A DNA stretch of 64,000 bases, taken from NCBI GenBank assembly GCA_949282385.1, contig CASDOP010000001.1, positions 310,001 through 374,000 on the forward strand. The letters run 5' to 3'. The notes below the pieces were generated by a model. It made no database searches, was not told the origin of the DNA, and saw only the letters and a list, made by a program, of their open reading frames with translations. Shown here piece by piece: positions 8,305 through 17,358 of this stretch (positions are counted from its first letter, which is position 1; the number at the start of each line of letters is the position of its first letter). The translations under genes and the position numbers were made by a program. This DNA comes from an uncultured Clostridia bacterium. GTDB taxonomy: Bacteria > Bacillota > Clostridia > Christensenellales > Borkfalkiaceae.

Positions 8305-9837
8305 TTATCTGTATTTTTCAAATATGCGTTCGGCGACTTTAAGACCGTCTGCGGCTGACGAAGTTATACCGCCAGAATACCCGCTGCCCTCGCCGCACGG
8401 ATAAAGTCCTTCCATGCTGACGCTTTGACCGCTATCATTCCTTACAATCCTTACAGGTGATGAAAAGCGCGTTTCTACGCCCGTCATGACAGCGTCGGGA
8501 CAAGCAAAGCCTTTCAACCTTCTATCCATATCTGGTATTGCCGCTTTCAAAGCTTGGGTAACTACAGGCGGCAGAACTTCCTTAAGCGGCGCGCACTTTA
8601 TGCCTGCGGCATATGTGGGTTGCACTTCGCCGAAAGAGGAAGAAAATTTATCCGCAGCAAAATCGCCGTAAGTCTGGGCGGGAGCGCTATAGTTACCTCC
8701 GCCGAGAGCAAACGCTTTTTGCTCTATATCTCTCTGGAAACGAACGCCGGCAAACAGGTCGTCGCCGCCGAAATCGCTCCTCCTCATCTGCACCATGATC
8801 GCGGAATTGGAATTAATTCCGTCTCGGGCATAAAGACTCATGCCGTTGACGACAACTCCGCCCTGTTCGCTCGCCGCAGGTATGACGACGCCGCCGGGAC
8901 ACATGCAAAACGTGAACACAGTGCGTTCGTGCGCATGCGAAACGAGCTTATAGTCAGCCGTAGGCAAAAGTTTATAATTTTTGCCATACTGGGCAAGCCC
9001 TATTTCCGACGCGAGATGTTCAATCCTTACGCCTACGGCAAAATCACGAGGTTCCATATAAACGCCGCTTCTGTCGAGCATTTCGAATGTATCGCGCGCA
9101 GAATGCCCTATCGCAAACACTGCATCGTCGCAGATAAAATCGCAACATTTGCCCGATTTTTTGGTAAGTTTAAGCCCTTTAAGTCTGCCCTGTCTGCAGA
9201 TAAGCCCGTCAACTCTCGTATCAAACATGACAGTTCCGCCGTTTTCGAGAATAAATTTTCGCATGTTGCGCAGAACGTCGTAGAGTTTATCGCTGCCGAT
9301 ATGAGGTTTATTTAGATATAAAATCTCTTCGGGCGCGCCGAAACGCGCGAAAATTCTGAGAACGTCCCTGTTTAGCCCGTCGTGCGTCTGCGTGTTGAGC
9401 TTGCCGTCCGAAAACGCGCCTGCGCCGCCCTCGCCGAACTGCACGTTGCTTTCGGTATCGAGTTTTCCCTCGCGGCAAAACCTTTCGCAAGCAATTTTGC
9501 GTTCCTCTACCGCTTGTCCGCGCTCGATTAGAAAAGGTTTAAAACCGTGTTCGATTAATCTTATTGCGCACATAAGCCCCGCAGGTCCGCCGCCGACTAC
9601 GGCAACGACGGGGTTGCTCTTTATGCGTTCAGGTTGAGGCGCGGAAACGTTTTCCTCCTGCGAAGAGCAAGCTACCGAATATACCCAGAAAATATTGTTT
9701 TTATCGCGCGCGTCGAGCGATTTTTTGATAATTTCAAAAAATTTTACGGGCGCGCCGAGTTGTTTTTCAACAATCTTTAAAAGGCGCGATTGGGGCGCGA
9801 GGACGGAAAGTTTTATGTTGTCTATACGCTTAATCAT
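8305..9837 (-). CDS. FAD-dependent dehydrogenase-like protein (COG2509-type)
   Basis: 510 residues. An N-terminal region of about 85 residues (MIKRIDNIKLSVLAPQSRLL...) precedes a Rossmann FAD motif GGGPAGLMCAIRLIEHG. The central part has the FGEGGAGAFSDGKLNT block, and the end has PCGEGSGYSGGITSSAADG, typical of uncharacterised NAD(FAD)-utilising dehydrogenases found widely in Clostridia. The substrate is unknown. I start at ATG 9837, which overlaps the upstream baiN-like stop by 4 bp (ATGA), so the two are translationally coupled. The pairing of two flavoproteins suggests a shared redox job, but nothing here names it. Confidence 0.85.
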   Translation of the reverse strand: MIKRIDNIKLSVLAPQSRLLKIVEKQLGAPVKFFEIIKKSLDARDKNNIFWVYSVACSSQEENVSAPQPERIKSNPVVAVVGGGPAGLMCAIRLIEHGFKPFLIERGQAVEERKIACERFCREGKLDTESNVQFGEGGAGAFSDGKLNTQTHDGLNRDVLRIFARFGAPEEILYLNKPHIGSDKLYDVLRNMRKFILENGGTVMFDTRVDGLICRQGRLKGLKLTKKSGKCCDFICDDAVFAIGHSARDTFEMLDRSGVYMEPRDFAVGVRIEHLASEIGLAQYGKNYKLLPTADYKLVSHAHERTVFTFCMCPGGVVIPAASEQGGVVVNGMSLYARDGINSNSAIMVQMRRSDFGGDDLFAGVRFQRDIEQKAFALGGGNYSAPAQTYGDFAADKFSSSFGEVQPTYAAGIKCAPLKEVLPPVVTQALKAAIPDMDRRLKGFACPDAVMTGVETRFSSPVRIVRNDSGQSVSMEGLYPCGEGSGYSGGITSSAADGLKVAERIFEKYR

Positions 9838-10997
9838 AATTCCTCCGCTATTTTCTGTCCTACGCGCACGCCGCTTGCAAACGCCCATAAAAGGTTATAT
9901 CCGCCGCAATCGCCGTCCACGTCGAGATATTCCCCAGTAAAATACAAATCCTTACAAATCTTACTTTCAAGGTTTTTAGTTATCTGCGAGCAATCAACGC
10001 CGCCGCGCGTCGTCTGAGCATAGTCAAACCCGAGCGACCCCGTTACGGGAAGGGTAAAATCTTTGACGGTGCGGACAATATCTTCAATATTGCCGTGCGC
10101 GCGCTTTATAATCGCTCTGCCTATCTGGTTGTGGAGAGTACCTGAAAGCAGTTCGCTTTCCGGGTATCCCAAACGCTGTTTGTTTTTTATATCCTCCGCT
10201 ATTCTCTCTTCGGCGACGCCGGGGAGAAATTCGATATGCACGATTACGCCTCTTTTATCCGCAACAACGGATGAAAGTGAAAACACCGCATTGCCCGAAA
10301 TGCCGTAATCGGTAAAAATTAAATCTCCTTTGCTCTCGCCTATCGTTCTTCCATCACATTCCGCGCGCAGGGTGCAGCCGACGCGAATGCCTTTTAACGT
10401 CTTTATGAAAGTCGTATCCGTTTTCAGCTGCACGAGCGACGGATAAAGCGTCGTTATTTTATGCCCCAGACTTTCGGCAAGCGAATATGCCGTGCCGTCG
10501 GTGCCGAACTGCTTTTGCGCCTTTCCGCCGCAAGCTAAAACGACGCGGTCGGCATAAATCTCTTTCCCGTTTGAAAGCGCGAGCTTAAAACCCTTTGAAA
10601 CGCGGGTAACTTTTGTTCCCGCAATAAGCTCGGCGTTGAGAGCGTTAAGCTCACTCAAAAGACTGTCCGTAAGTGCAGAAGCCTGTCTGCCCGCAGGATA
10701 AATTCTGCCCTCTTCGTCGCAAGTGAGTATGCAGTTGAAAATCGATGCTGGAAGGTTGTAGTTTCCGCCTATAATGGCGTTGGCAAGCTCTGCTCCGCCG
10801 CCGTGATAATTTTTTGCGGTTAAATTTATATTGGACACATTGCCCTGGCCGTTGCCGGTGGCGGCTAATTTTTTGCCGAAACGCTCACAAGCGTCTATGA
10901 CGCACACCTTTGCCCCGCTTTTAAGCCTCTTTAAAGCGAGCGCGCAGGTAAGCCCCGAAGCGCCGCCTCCGACTATTGCCACATCGTACTTTATCAT
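9834..10997 (-). CDS. BaiN/HI0933-family flavoprotein oxidoreductase
   Basis: 387 residues. A dinucleotide-binding motif VAIVGGGASGLTCALAL lies at the N-terminus, followed by the ATGNGQGNVSN block, the RIYPAGRQASAL segment and a C-terminal GEYLDVDGDCGGYNLLWAFASG, all hallmarks of COG2081 (HI0933-like; some members are called BaiN or aminoacetone oxidase family). The exact substrate cannot be told. The promoter TTGACA-17-TAAAAT ends only 6 nt before the ATG with no Shine-Dalgarno, so the message looks leaderless. Its -35 overlaps the stop codon of the upstream ferritin-like gene. It is coupled to the flavoprotein at 8305. Confidence 0.88.
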   Translation of the reverse strand: MIKYDVAIVGGGASGLTCALALKRLKSGAKVCVIDACERFGKKLAATGNGQGNVSNINLTAKNYHGGGAELANAIIGGNYNLPASIFNCILTCDEEGRIYPAGRQASALTDSLLSELNALNAELIAGTKVTRVSKGFKLALSNGKEIYADRVVLACGGKAQKQFGTDGTAYSLAESLGHKITTLYPSLVQLKTDTTFIKTLKGIRVGCTLRAECDGRTIGESKGDLIFTDYGISGNAVFSLSSVVADKRGVIVHIEFLPGVAEERIAEDIKNKQRLGYPESELLSGTLHNQIGRAIIKRAHGNIEDIVRTVKDFTLPVTGSLGFDYAQTTRGGVDCSQITKNLESKICKDLYFTGEYLDVDGDCGGYNLLWAFASGVRVGQKIAEEL

Positions 10998-11003
10998 AAG
11001 TTC

Positions 11004-11032
11004 ATTTTATAATAAAGCGATGAAGTTGTCAA
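11004..11032 (-). promoter_or_regulatory. Leaderless sigma-A promoter of the baiN-like gene
   Basis: Minus strand TTGACA, 17 nt, TAAAAT, then six bases and ATG (10997). Transcription would begin at or next to the A of the start codon. The -35 shares bases with the stop codon of the gene at 11029-11538. Confidence 0.75.
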
Positions 11033-11538
11033 TCGCTTAACTTTGCGAGCAGCTCCTTAAATACGGCAAGGTGCAGCTTTTCGTCCTCCAGAATGCGCTC
11101 TATTATGCACTTTACTTTATCGTTCCTCAACCGTTCAATCATGCGTTCGTAGGAGCTGATTGCCTGTTTTTCGGCGATAATGTCGTCTTCGAGCATATTT
11201 TTGAGCGAACACGAGTAACTGACGAATTTGGCAGAATAGAAATTGAACGCCGCAGGCGGGAATGCCGTGTAGACGGGCTGCGCGCCGAGGGCATAAATCG
11301 TGTTGCCGAGCAGCTTTAAATGCGTCATTTCCGCTATGGCTATCTGCTCTATAATGCTTGCATATTCCTCTTTGTTTTTGTTTTCAAAATTTATCGCGTG
11401 GTAAATATACTGCAAAGTCGCCGTCAGCTCTCCCGCGGAAGCCGCATATGCTGGCGAAATTATGTGCAGAGCGCGGCAATCGGGCGTGATGCCCTCGGTT
11501 GTGGGATAAGGTTTATCTACGATGAGAGGTTTGGGCAT
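11029..11538 (-). CDS. Ferritin-like di-iron protein
   Basis: 169 residues forming a predicted four-helix bundle. Candidate metal ligands are E37, the pair E70-x-x-H73, E123 and the pair E153-x-x-H156; two ExxH motifs with two further glutamates is the rubrerythrin/ferritin-like pattern. The N-terminus (KPLIVDKPYP) also resembles manganese-catalase-like proteins, but the protein is short and lacks a rubredoxin domain. A role in peroxide or metal handling is likely; the enzyme activity is open. The ribosome binding site AAGGAG lies inside a long hairpin between uvrA and this gene, so translation is probably controlled by RNA folding. Confidence 0.75.
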   Translation of the reverse strand: MPKPLIVDKPYPTTEGITPDCRALHIISPAYAASAGELTATLQYIYHAINFENKNKEEYASIIEQIAIAEMTHLKLLGNTIYALGAQPVYTAFPPAAFNFYSAKFVSYSCSLKNMLEDDIIAEKQAISSYERMIERLRNDKVKCIIERILEDEKLHLAVFKELLAKLSD

Positions 11539-11540
11539 AA

Positions 11541-11599
11541 AAAAAGCACTCCTTTTAAAAATACTCGTACTTACAAAGTATTCCTAAGGCGTGCTTTTT
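11541..11599 (-). promoter_or_regulatory. Hairpin between uvrA and the ferritin-like gene that contains the ribosome binding site
   Basis: An outer stem (AAAAAGCAC and CCTT against AAGG and GTGCTTTTT, one mismatch) encloses a second stem (AATACT/AGTATT). On the minus strand the 3' arm includes AAGGAG, then a run of T that reaches the ATG. Read as RNA it is both a plausible terminator for uvrA and a lid on the ferritin-like gene's Shine-Dalgarno. Confidence 0.7.
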
Positions 11600-11649
11600 G
11601 TTAAATCATTGAACTAAATGCCGTTCATTTAAAATTTTTCTGAAGTCCG

Positions 11650-14472
11650 TCAATCGATTTTTAAAATTTTTTTAAGAAACTGACCAGTATAGCTTTGAGG
11701 TACTTTTGCGACCTCTTCTGGCGTACCAGCGGCAACTATCGTGCCGCCGCCCGAACCGCCCTCGGGACCGAGGTCTATAATATAGTCAGCCGTCTTTATG
11801 ACGTCGAGGTTGTGTTCGATTACGAGAACTGTGTTGCCGCCCTCCCTGAGCCTCGCGAGTATGCCGACGAGTTTTTCCACGTCGTAGCTGTGAAGTCCCG
11901 TAGTGGGCTCATCGAGAATATAGAATGTTTTGCCCGTAGAGCGCTTGGAAAGCTCGGTTGCGAGTTTTACCCTCTGCGCCTCACCGCCCGAAAGCGTTGT
12001 TGAACTCTGACCGAGTTTTATATATCCCAGTCCAACGTCGCAGAGCGTTTTTACCTTGTTATAAATCGAGGACACGGGTTTGAAGAATTCCGCCGCCTCC
12101 TCGCAGGTCATATCAAGAACGTCGGATATTGATTTACCCTTATACTTTACCTCCAGCGTTTCTCTGTTATAACGCTTGCCTCCGCAGACTTCGCAGGGGA
12201 CGAAAATATCTGGCAAAAAGTGCATGGCTATCTGCAAAATGCCGTCGCCCTGACAATGTTCGCACCTGCCGCCCGCGACGTTGAAAGAAAATCTGCCCGA
12301 TTTATAGCCCCTTTCCTTGGCGTCGGGCGTTGCCGCGAACAAATCGCGTATATACTGGAACACACCCGTGTAGGTTGCGGGGTTGGAGCGGGGCGTTCTG
12401 CCTATGGGCTGCTGGTCTATCGCGATTACCTTGTCGAAATATTCAAGCCCCTCAAACCTTTGAGCGTTACCGAGGCGCTGACGCGCTCCGTTGAGATTGT
12501 TTGCAAGGTATGGATAAACTATTTCGTTGACAAAGCTCGATTTGCCGCTTCCCGAAACGCCCGTAACGGCGGTTATAAGTCCCGCGGGTATGCTTATATC
12601 GATATTTTTGAGGTTATTCTGCCTGCAGCCGTAAACTTTGAGCCATCTGCCGTCGGGCTGTTTGCGGAAGGCGGGAATTTCTATCTTTCTTCTGCCCGCA
12701 AGGAAATCGCCCGTTATAGATTTAGGCTCGTTCATAATATCCTGCTGCGTGCCGCAAGCCACCACTTGTCCGCCGTGAACGCCCGCCATCGGACCTATAT
12801 CGACGATATAATCCGCCGCGCGGATGGTATCTTCGTCATGTTCTACGACTATTAAAGTGTTGCCTATATCGCGCAGACCTTTAAGCGAAGCCAAAAGTTT
12901 TTCATTGTCGCGCTGGTGAAGTCCTATCGAAGGCTCGTCGAGGATATACAAAACGCCCGTCAGCGCGCTGCCTATCTGCGTTGCAAGCCTTATGCGCTGG
13001 CTTTCGCCGCCCGAAAGGGTTGAAGCGCTGCGCGACAGAGTGAGATAGCCAAGTCCAACGTTTTCGAGGAAACTTATACGGTTATCTATTTCCTTTATTA
13101 TGCTGTCGGCAATCATGTGCTCGGTTTTGCCGAAAAAGGAAAAATCCGAAAACTTTTTAAGCTCGTCGACAGACATGTCGCAGACTTCGGCTATATTCTT
13201 TCCGCCTACGGTTACTGCGAGAGCTTCCTTTTTGAGCCTCTTGCCGTGGCAGCAGGGACATTCGGAGGTACGCATGTAGCGCTCTATATCCCACTTGACG
13301 CTTTCGGACTGCGTCTGATTGTAGCGCCTTTGCAAATTTGCGGCAAAGCCTTCCCATGCAGTTTTATAGCTGCCCGAAAATCTGTATGCGTTGTATTCAA
13401 GCTCTATCTTCTCGCCGCCGTTGCCCCACATAAGCATATCGTAAATACCCTCGGGAAGATCCTTTACGGGGACATCAAGAGAGAACCCGTAGACGGTGGA
13501 AAGCGACTTGAGATACATCTGCGTCATTGCGGAGGAATCGAGGTTCCAGCCGCTTATTTTAATTGCGCCCTCGCGCAGAGTTTTGTTTTTATCGGGACAT
13601 ATGAGGTCGGGGTCTACCGACTGTTTGAAGCCAAGCCCCGAACATTCGGGACATGCGCCCCAAGGGGTGTTGAACGAGAAAAGACGGGGTTCAATTTCCT
13701 CTATCGATATGCCGCAGTCCGGGCAGGCGTACTTGGAAGAAAACAGCTCCTCTTTGTCGCCGCTCTCGATAACAACCAGACCGTCGGCAAGTTTTAAGGC
13801 ATTTTCGAGGCTGTCGGTAAGCCTTTTTATTATGCCGTCTTTTATCACCAACCTGTCAATTATGACTGAAATATTGTGCCTTATGTTCTTTTCGAGGCGT
13901 ATTTCTTCCTGCAGGTCGTAGACTATGCCGTCGACTTTGACCCTGCCGTAGCCGCTCTTTTTGTACGAGGCAAGCTCTTTGACGAACTCGCCCTTTTTGC
14001 CGCGGACGACGGGAGCTTCGACCATTATCTTGCTGCCTGCGGGCATGAGCATTACCCTGTCCGCTATTTCGTCCACGGACTGGCGGCGTATTTCTCTGCC
14101 GCACTTGGGGCAATGGGGAACGCCCACCCTGGCAAAGAGCAGACGGAAATAGTCGTAAATTTCGGTTACCGTTCCGACCGTCGAACGGGGGTTGTGCGAA
14201 GTCGTCTTCTGGTCTATGGAAATTGCGGGCGAAAGTCCGTCTATAAGCTCTACGTCGGGCTTTTCCATCTGACCGAGGAACTGCCTGGCGTAAGACGAAA
14301 GGCTCTCGATATACCTCCTCTGTCCCTCGGCAAAAATAGTATCGAAAGCCAGCGTTGACTTGCCGCTTCCCGAAAGTCCCGTAAATACCGTCAGCGTGTT
14401 GCGCGGTATGTGAACGTCGATATTTTTTAAGTTATTTTCCTTTGCGCCCTTTACAAAAATTTCTTCTTTCAT
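11650..14472 (-). CDS. uvrA: Excinuclease ABC subunit A
   Basis: 940 residues, normal length. It has two ABC ATPase halves with Walker [15 protein letters not shown] near the start and [14 protein letters not shown] in the second half. Signature motifs are [12 protein letters not shown] and [12 protein letters not shown]. Zinc fingers show as CPKC, CPDC and a C-terminal CEHC...CEVC block. UvrA scans DNA for bulky damage and loads UvrB for nucleotide excision repair. It starts at ATG 14472, overlapping the uvrB stop by 4 bp, so it is co-expressed with uvrB from the promoter at 16463-16492. Confidence 0.98.
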   Translation of the reverse strand: MKEEIFVKGAKENNLKNIDVHIPRNTLTVFTGLSGSGKSTLAFDTIFAEGQRRYIESLSSYARQFLGQMEKPDVELIDGLSPAISIDQKTTSHNPRSTVGTVTEIYDYFRLLFARVGVPHCPKCGREIRRQSVDEIADRVMLMPAGSKIMVEAPVVRGKKGEFVKELASYKKSGYGRVKVDGIVYDLQEEIRLEKNIRHNISVIIDRLVIKDGIIKRLTDSLENALKLADGLVVIESGDKEELFSSKYACPDCGISIEEIEPRLFSFNTPWGACPECSGLGFKQSVDPDLICPDKNKTLREGAIKISGWNLDSSAMTQMYLKSLSTVYGFSLDVPVKDLPEGIYDMLMWGNGGEKIELEYNAYRFSGSYKTAWEGFAANLQRRYNQTQSESVKWDIERYMRTSECPCCHGKRLKKEALAVTVGGKNIAEVCDMSVDELKKFSDFSFFGKTEHMIADSIIKEIDNRISFLENVGLGYLTLSRSASTLSGGESQRIRLATQIGSALTGVLYILDEPSIGLHQRDNEKLLASLKGLRDIGNTLIVVEHDEDTIRAADYIVDIGPMAGVHGGQVVACGTQQDIMNEPKSITGDFLAGRRKIEIPAFRKQPDGRWLKVYGCRQNNLKNIDISIPAGLITAVTGVSGSGKSSFVNEIVYPYLANNLNGARQRLGNAQRFEGLEYFDKVIAIDQQPIGRTPRSNPATYTGVFQYIRDLFAATPDAKERGYKSGRFSFNVAGGRCEHCQGDGILQIAMHFLPDIFVPCEVCGGKRYNRETLEVKYKGKSISDVLDMTCEEAAEFFKPVSSIYNKVKTLCDVGLGYIKLGQSSTTLSGGEAQRVKLATELSKRSTGKTFYILDEPTTGLHSYDVEKLVGILARLREGGNTVLVIEHNLDVIKTADYIIDLGPEGGSGGGTIVAAGTPEEVAKVPQSYTGQFLKKILKID

Positions 14473-16436
14473 GATTTCTTTGCCTGCATAAGTCGCTTTT
14501 TAAGCTGCGAAATGGTATCGCGTATCTCTATCGCCCTCTCGAAATCGAGCTGGGCGGACGCAACTTTCATAAGCGCTTTGAGTTTTTCTATCTCGGCGGG
14601 AATGTCCTTTACCTTTATATCTTCGCCCGCCTTCTTCTTGGTAGTTATGCCGAGGTCTATTTTTACCTCTTTTATTATCGTTTTGGGAATTATGCCGTGT
14701 TCTTTGTTGTATGCGTCCTGTATTGTGCGGCGGCGTTCGGTTTCATCGATTGCCCTGCGCATGCTGCCCGTTATTACGTCGGCATACATTATAACTCTGC
14801 CCTCGGCGTTTCGCGCCGCTCTGCCTATAGTCTGCACGAGCGCCGTTTCGCTCCTCAAAAAGCCCTCTTTGTCGGCATCGAGTATTGCGACGAGTTTAAC
14901 TTCGGGCAAGTCAAGTCCCTCCCTGAGGAGGTTGATGCCGCAGAGTATGTCGAATTCTCCCGAGCGCAGACCGTTGATTATGTCTATTCTCTCGAGCGCG
15001 TCTATGTCCGAGTGCATATAGCGCACTTTAAGTCCGTGCTCTTTGAGGTAGTCGGTGAGGCTTTCCGCCATTTTCTTGGTCATGGTGGTAACGAGCACCC
15101 TGCCTCCGCCGCCGACGACGGTGTTTATTTCGCCGAGAAGATTGTCTATCTGTCCCTTTGTGGGGCGGACGTCTATGACAGGGTCCAGAAGTCCCGTGGG
15201 ACGGATGAGCTGTTCGACAACCTGCCCAGCCTGTTCAAGCTCGTAAGGCGCGGGCGTTGCCGAAACGCAGATGAGCTGAGGTATTCGCTCGTCGAATTCC
15301 TCGAACGTAAGCGGACGGTTATCGTAAGCCGATTTGAGGCGGAAACCGTAGTTTACGAGGTTATCCTTTCTCGAACGGTCGCCGTGATACATAGCGCGTA
15401 TCTGCGGAATGGTCATGTGACTCTCGTCGATGAACACAAGGAATTTACCCGCGGGGAAATAATCCAAAAGGGTAAAAGACGGCTCGCCAGGCGCTCTTCC
15501 GTCGAAGTAACGCGAATAATTTTCCACGCCCGAGCAATAGCCTATTTCCCTCATCATTTCAAGGTCGTAAGTAGTGCGCTGTTCGAGCCTCTGCGCCTCC
15601 AAAAGTTTTCCCTCGTCGCGGAAGGCTTTGACCTCGTTTTTCATGTCACACTCTATCATGGAAAGCGCGGCCTGCATCTTTTCGCTGCCTACCGCGTACT
15701 GGCTGGCAGGAAAAATGAGGACGTGCTTAAGCTCGGAAATAACCGTACCCGTGAGCGCTTCCTCTTCGCATATTCTGTCTATTTCGTCGCCGAAAAATTC
15801 TACCCTTATGGCAATTTCCGAGTTTGACGCGGGGAAAATTTCTACCGTATCCCCCCTGACGCGGAAGGACGAACGCTGAAAATCTATGTCCCTGCGCTGG
15901 TACTGTATTTCCACAAGCCTTCTCAAAAGCGCGTCGCGCTCCATCTCCATTCCGGGGCGGAGCGATATGGCAAGGCGGAAATATTCTTCGGGCGCTCCCA
16001 GACCGTATATGCACGAAACCGAAGCGACGACTATTACATCCTCCCTCTCGCCGAGAGAGCTTGTGGCAGAGTTGCGCAGCTTGTCTATTTCGTCGTTGAG
16101 GCTCATATCCTTTTCGATATAGGTATCTGTAGAGGGAATATAACTTTCGGGCTGATAATAATCGTAATACGAAACGAAGTATTCCACCCTGTTTTCGGGG
16201 AAAAACTCCTTGAATTCGTTGCATAGCTGAGCGGCGAGCGTCTTGTTGTGCGCGATTACGAGCGTGGGACGGTTGACGTTCTTAATGACGTTTGCCATGG
16301 TAAAAGTCTTGCCCGAGCCCGTAACGCCGACGAGCACCTGCGTGCGGATGCCGTCTTTTACGCCCTCCGTAAGTTTTTCTATCGCCTGCGGCTGGTCGCC
16401 CGTGGGATTAAATTTTGAATGAAGTCTGAATTCCAT
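14469..16436 (-). CDS. uvrB: Excinuclease ABC subunit B
   Basis: 655 residues. Walker [16 protein letters not shown], the beta-hairpin [12 protein letters not shown] that clamps DNA, helicase motifs including DESH and the later RIGRAARN-like block, and a C-terminal UVR domain ending near [10 protein letters not shown]. UvrB verifies damage handed over by UvrA and recruits UvrC. I start at ATG 16436 ([16 protein letters not shown]); an in-frame extension upstream crosses the promoter. The leader would be only about 20 nt and has no Shine-Dalgarno. A LexA-like box sits at the transcription start. Confidence 0.97.
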   Translation of the reverse strand: MEFRLHSKFNPTGDQPQAIEKLTEGVKDGIRTQVLVGVTGSGKTFTMANVIKNVNRPTLVIAHNKTLAAQLCNEFKEFFPENRVEYFVSYYDYYQPESYIPSTDTYIEKDMSLNDEIDKLRNSATSSLGEREDVIVVASVSCIYGLGAPEEYFRLAISLRPGMEMERDALLRRLVEIQYQRRDIDFQRSSFRVRGDTVEIFPASNSEIAIRVEFFGDEIDRICEEEALTGTVISELKHVLIFPASQYAVGSEKMQAALSMIECDMKNEVKAFRDEGKLLEAQRLEQRTTYDLEMMREIGYCSGVENYSRYFDGRAPGEPSFTLLDYFPAGKFLVFIDESHMTIPQIRAMYHGDRSRKDNLVNYGFRLKSAYDNRPLTFEEFDERIPQLICVSATPAPYELEQAGQVVEQLIRPTGLLDPVIDVRPTKGQIDNLLGEINTVVGGGGRVLVTTMTKKMAESLTDYLKEHGLKVRYMHSDIDALERIDIINGLRSGEFDILCGINLLREGLDLPEVKLVAILDADKEGFLRSETALVQTIGRAARNAEGRVIMYADVITGSMRRAIDETERRRTIQDAYNKEHGIIPKTIIKEVKIDLGITTKKKAGEDIKVKDIPAEIEKLKALMKVASAQLDFERAIEIRDTISQLKKRLMQAKKS

Positions 16437-16442
16437 ATAATT

Positions 16443-16456
16443 AAAACGTATGTTTT
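16443..16456. promoter_or_regulatory. Candidate LexA (SOS) box at the uvrBA promoter
   Basis: The core AACGTATGTT fits the Firmicute LexA consensus CGAACRNRYGTTYC at 11 of 14 positions, with the invariant AAC-N4-GTT intact. It begins six bases after the -10 and covers the expected transcription start. Confidence 0.55.
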
Positions 16457-16462
16457 TTATGT

Positions 16463-16492
16463 ATTGTACACCACGCTGCGGACGGCTGTCAA
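16463..16492 (-). promoter_or_regulatory. Sigma-A promoter of uvrBA
   Basis: Minus strand TTGACA, 18 nt, TACAAT. Transcription should begin near 16456, about 20 nt before the uvrB start. Confidence 0.75.
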
Positions 16493-16558
16493 GCACGAAC
16501 GGAAAATAAAGCGGACAATAGTATCATAAAAGGCAACATAACCGCAAACAGGTCAAAA

Positions 16559-17269
16559 TCAATCGCGGCAAATATCCCTTATTACCTCTCCCGCAATTAA
16601 AAGTCCCGCAATCGACGGAACGAACGAACAGCTTGCGGGAACGGGTCTGCCCGTCGCGGGGCGTACTTCTTCCGTCAAAGATTTTACGGGAGTTTCGTCC
16701 GAATATACGACTTTTAAACTCTTTACGCCCTCTTTTTTCAAGAGCGAGCGCATTACGCGCGCCAGCGGACAGACGGAAGTCGAATAAATATCGGCGACTT
16801 TTAGCTTTTCGGGATGCAATTTATTGCCCGTACCCATGCAGGATATAATTTTTACTCCTGCCTCCTGCGCCCTTAAGACAAGGTCGACTTTGGCGGAGAC
16901 GGTATCTATGGCGTCGACGATGTAGTCGTAATGAGAAAAATCAAATTTTTCAGCCGTTTCGGGATTATAAAAAATATTATGCGTCAGCACCTTCGCCGCA
17001 GGATTTATGGCAAGGACGCGTTCCCTCGCAACCTCGGTTTTATACCTTCCCACATTATCGGAAAGTGCGAGTATCTGGCGGTTGATGTTGGTTATGTCTA
17101 TCGTATCGGCGTCTGTAAGATCGAACGCGCCTATTCCGCCGCGGGCGAGAGCTTCGAGGCAGTAACCGCCCACTCCACCCAGACCGAAAATTGCAACGCG
17201 GGCGTTTTGTAATTTTTCCATTGCCTGCTCGCCCAAAAGCGCGGCAGTGCGACTGAATGCCTGTTTCAT
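16559..17269 (-). CDS. tcdA: tRNA threonylcarbamoyladenosine dehydratase (TcdA/CsdL-like, ThiF fold)
   Basis: 236 residues. It has the E1-like nucleotide-binding motif FGLGGVGGYCLEALARGGIG, a D-x-D followed by TNINRQ, and the CMGTGNKLHPEKL segment typical of TcdA. It uses ATP to cyclise t6A to ct6A at position 37 of ANN-decoding tRNAs. That fits with tsaB and tsaE, which help make t6A, elsewhere in the window. The -10 (TATAAT) ends 6 nt before the ATG and there is no good Shine-Dalgarno, so the mRNA appears leaderless. Other ThiF-family roles cannot be excluded without alignment. Confidence 0.85.
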   Translation of the reverse strand: MKQAFSRTAALLGEQAMEKLQNARVAIFGLGGVGGYCLEALARGGIGAFDLTDADTIDITNINRQILALSDNVGRYKTEVARERVLAINPAAKVLTHNIFYNPETAEKFDFSHYDYIVDAIDTVSAKVDLVLRAQEAGVKIISCMGTGNKLHPEKLKVADIYSTSVCPLARVMRSLLKKEGVKSLKVVYSDETPVKSLTEEVRPATGRPVPASCSFVPSIAGLLIAGEVIRDICRD

Positions 17270-17275
17270 GCCTTA

Positions 17276-17303
17276 ATTATAGCACCTTTTACAATTAAAT
17301 CAA
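17276..17303 (-). promoter_or_regulatory. Leaderless promoter of tcdA
   Basis: Minus strand TTGATT, 16 nt, TATAAT, six bases, ATG. It sits directly after the terminator hairpin of the two-component operon. Confidence 0.6.
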
Positions 17304-17306
17304 ACC

Positions 17307-17340
17307 AAAAAGCCGCCCGCAGATTGCGGGCGGCTTTTTA
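17307..17340 (-). terminator. Terminator of the two-component operon
   Basis: GC-rich hairpin GCCGCCCGCA/TGCGGGCGGC flanked by A and T runs, so it can act in both directions; placed 19 bp after the kinase stop. Confidence 0.9.
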
Positions 17341-17358
17341 AAATAATTTCTGACCGCG

